NCBI GenBank assembly: GCA_963528625.1
Contig: CAURVQ010000004.1
Location: 15,094-79,093 of the forward strand
DNA length: 64,000 bases
Origin: CALHVR01 sp963528625
Lineage (GTDB): Bacteria; Fusobacteriota; Fusobacteriia; Fusobacteriales; Leptotrichiaceae
Direction of reading: 5' to 3'
This document shows positions 63,161 through 64,000 of the stretch, piece by piece; the first letter of the stretch is position 1, and every line of letters starts with the position of its first letter. Under the pieces are notes generated by a model, which was not told the origin of the DNA, searched no databases, and saw nothing but the letters and a program-made list of their open reading frames with translations. The translations under genes and the position numbers were made by a program.

Positions 63161-63628
63161 TTATTTTTCAATACTTTTTAATAAATTTACCATTTCTAAA
63201 GCTCCTAATGCTACATCTGCTCCTTTATTTCCTGCCTTTGTTCCTGCTCTTTCTATCGCTTCTTCAATATTATTTGTAGTCAAAACTCCAAACATAATTG
63301 GAATTTCATATTGTAACGATAATTGAGCGATACCTTTTGATACTTCTGCACAAACATAGTCAAAATGTGGTGTTGCACCTCTTATTACAGCTCCTAGTGT
63401 TATTATTGCATCATATTTTTTTGTACTAATCATTTTCTTTACTACCAATGGAATTTCAAAAGCTCCTGGAACCCATGCTATATCAATATTTTCATCTAAT
63501 ACTTCATGCCTTTTAAGCATATCAGTAGCTCCACCTATTAATTTTGAAGTAATTAACTCGTTAAACCTTCCAGCCACAATCCCTATTTTTAACTCTTCTC
63601 CATTAAATTTCCCTTCAAATATTTTCAT
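63161..63628 (-). CDS. ribH: 6,7-dimethyl-8-ribityllumazine synthase
   Basis: A 155-residue lumazine synthase: IVAGRFNELITSKLIGGA at the start, WVPGAFEIPLVVKKM near residue 52, ALGAVIRGATPHFDYVCAEVSKG with the catalytic His near residue 88, and GVLTTNNIEEAIERAG. First gene of the operon, directly under the FMN riboswitch. AGGAGG before the ATG. Confidence 0.96.
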   Translation of the reverse strand: MKIFEGKFNGEELKIGIVAGRFNELITSKLIGGATDMLKRHEVLDENIDIAWVPGAFEIPLVVKKMISTKKYDAIITLGAVIRGATPHFDYVCAEVSKGIAQLSLQYEIPIMFGVLTTNNIEEAIERAGTKAGNKGADVALGALEMVNLLKSIEK

Positions 63629-63663
63629 TTTTTCCTCCTAAATTTATTCTAGTTTTAAACAAT

Positions 63664-63690
63664 AAAAAAACTGGACTTAAATAAACCCAG
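63664..63690 (-). terminator. Riboswitch-controlled intrinsic terminator
   Basis: Minus-strand CTGGGTTT pairs with AAGTCCAG (63690-63671; two G-T pairs) and is followed by TTTTTTT. It lies between the FMN aptamer and the ribH ribosome site, so FMN binding should cause premature termination. Confidence 0.8.
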
Positions 63691-63762
63691 AGATTAAAAA
63701 TTATTAATACAAAAAACATATATATATCAAAAAGTGATACATATAAATATATATTTCATACT

Positions 63763-63882
63763 AACTTCTCCCATCTAGACTATACTATCGGTATTGGATT
63801 TTCACCAATTCATGCTTCCGTTTTTTAACATCAGCTCGTGGACTTTTACCACCGGTCAGGAATTTCACCTTGCCCTGAAGTT
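63763..63882 (-). promoter_or_regulatory. FMN riboswitch (RFN element)
   Basis: The minus strand carries the conserved RFN blocks in order: AGGGCAAGGTGAAATTCC, GACCGGTGGT, AGTCCACGAGC, TTGGTGAAAATCCAATACCG, ATAGTATAGTCTAGATGGGAGAAG. It senses FMN and controls the ribH-ribD-ribE-ribBA operon by transcription termination. With its promoter and terminator it fills the stretch 63629-63930. Confidence 0.95.
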
Positions 63883-63901
63883 TATATTATTGTTCAATAT
63901 G

Positions 63902-63930
63902 ATTATAATCCTATTTTATATTTTTGTCAA
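63902..63930 (-). promoter_or_regulatory. Consensus promoter of the riboflavin operon
   Basis: Minus-strand TTGACA (63925-63930), 17-base spacer, TATAAT (63902-63907): a perfect sigma-70 match just upstream of the aptamer. Confidence 0.85.
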
Positions 63931-64000
63931 ATTTTAATTTTTTGAATAGATAAATTGTCAAGTCAAGTGCAACACCTAATATAAGTTTCCAAACAATTCT
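63911..64000 (-). CDS. Possible C-terminal end of a gene cut by the window edge
   Basis: One minus-strand frame is open from the window edge to a TAG at 63911-63913. Its last 29 residues include a hydrophobic helix (KLILGVALDLTIYLF) and a basic end (KKLKFDKNIK). The other two frames have early stops. If real, the rib promoter -35 box lies inside its end. Too short to name. Confidence 0.3.
   Translation of the reverse strand, partial: RIVWKLILGVALDLTIYLFKKLKFDKNIK

Noticed and set aside
1..64000. tRNA genes, rRNA, insertion sequences or CRISPR arrays
   Set aside because: I looked for cloverleaf ends, transposase motifs and regularly spaced repeats and saw none.

Overview
The window is very AT-rich. 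Its genes suggest a Gram-negative anaerobe of the Fusobacteriota, most likely Leptotrichiaceae (Leptotrichia or a relative). This is inferred from gene content, not from a marker gene: an autotransporter protease with an outer-membrane beta-barrel and several lipoproteins occur beside features common in Firmicutes (WhiA, the large SRP RNA with an Alu domain, Bacillus-like regulatory signals). All genes but one lie on the minus strand.

Layout, left to right (minus-strand transcripts run right to left). 0.1-9 kb: a GNAT-CDF fusion transporter, the large SRP RNA, metNI, a polar amino acid ABC operon with a leader peptide containing three His codons and an attenuator-like terminator, a TrpX-type binding protein, and trxB. 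8.5-24.7 kb: GH25 lysozyme, serS, whiA, yidD, yaaA, an MliC-like lysozyme inhibitor, a YjjI/YjjW glycyl radical pair, a nuclease, alr, a FocA-type channel, a nucleoside hydrolase, carboxy(nor)spermidine decarboxylase and a subtilisin autotransporter. 24.8-31.3 kb: an AraC regulator and a polyamine operon (speD-speA-speE-speB-carboxynorspermidine dehydrogenase).

31.3-36.2 kb holds a separate module. A 1360-residue protein carries an N-terminal lysozyme-like domain, a central PAAR-like DUF4280 domain and a C-terminal TIGR02594-type peptidoglycan hydrolase. Two small secreted paralogues lie just downstream and are candidate immunity proteins. 36.3-42.8 kb is a ten-gene housekeeping operon (DUF896, HAD phosphatase, asparaginase, TruA-KH, HD protein, RluD, RNase HII, YraN, zinc ribbon, ComF). 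It diverges from a small carbonic-anhydrase-like gene, the only plus-strand gene, out of a near-palindromic shared promoter.

43.3-59.9 kb is the most interesting part: a 14-gene co-directional operon that looks like a compact contractile-injection or type VI-like system. It encodes a sheath-like protein, a tube-like protein, three unrecognised proteins in baseplate position, a second tube paralogue and a VgrG/gpD-like spike. These are followed by a signalling block: two FHA proteins, two degenerate PP2C-like proteins, a Ser/Thr kinase, an Hsp70/actin-like ATPase and a membrane-anchored M23 endopeptidase. I see no ClpV, TssJLM, gp25 or tape-measure gene. The DUF4280 protein 8 kb away is a natural candidate for a tip-loaded, cell-wall-targeting effector of this machine; that link is inference.

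60-64 kb is a complete riboflavin operon (ribH-ribD-ribE-ribBA) under an FMN riboswitch with an intrinsic terminator and a consensus promoter.
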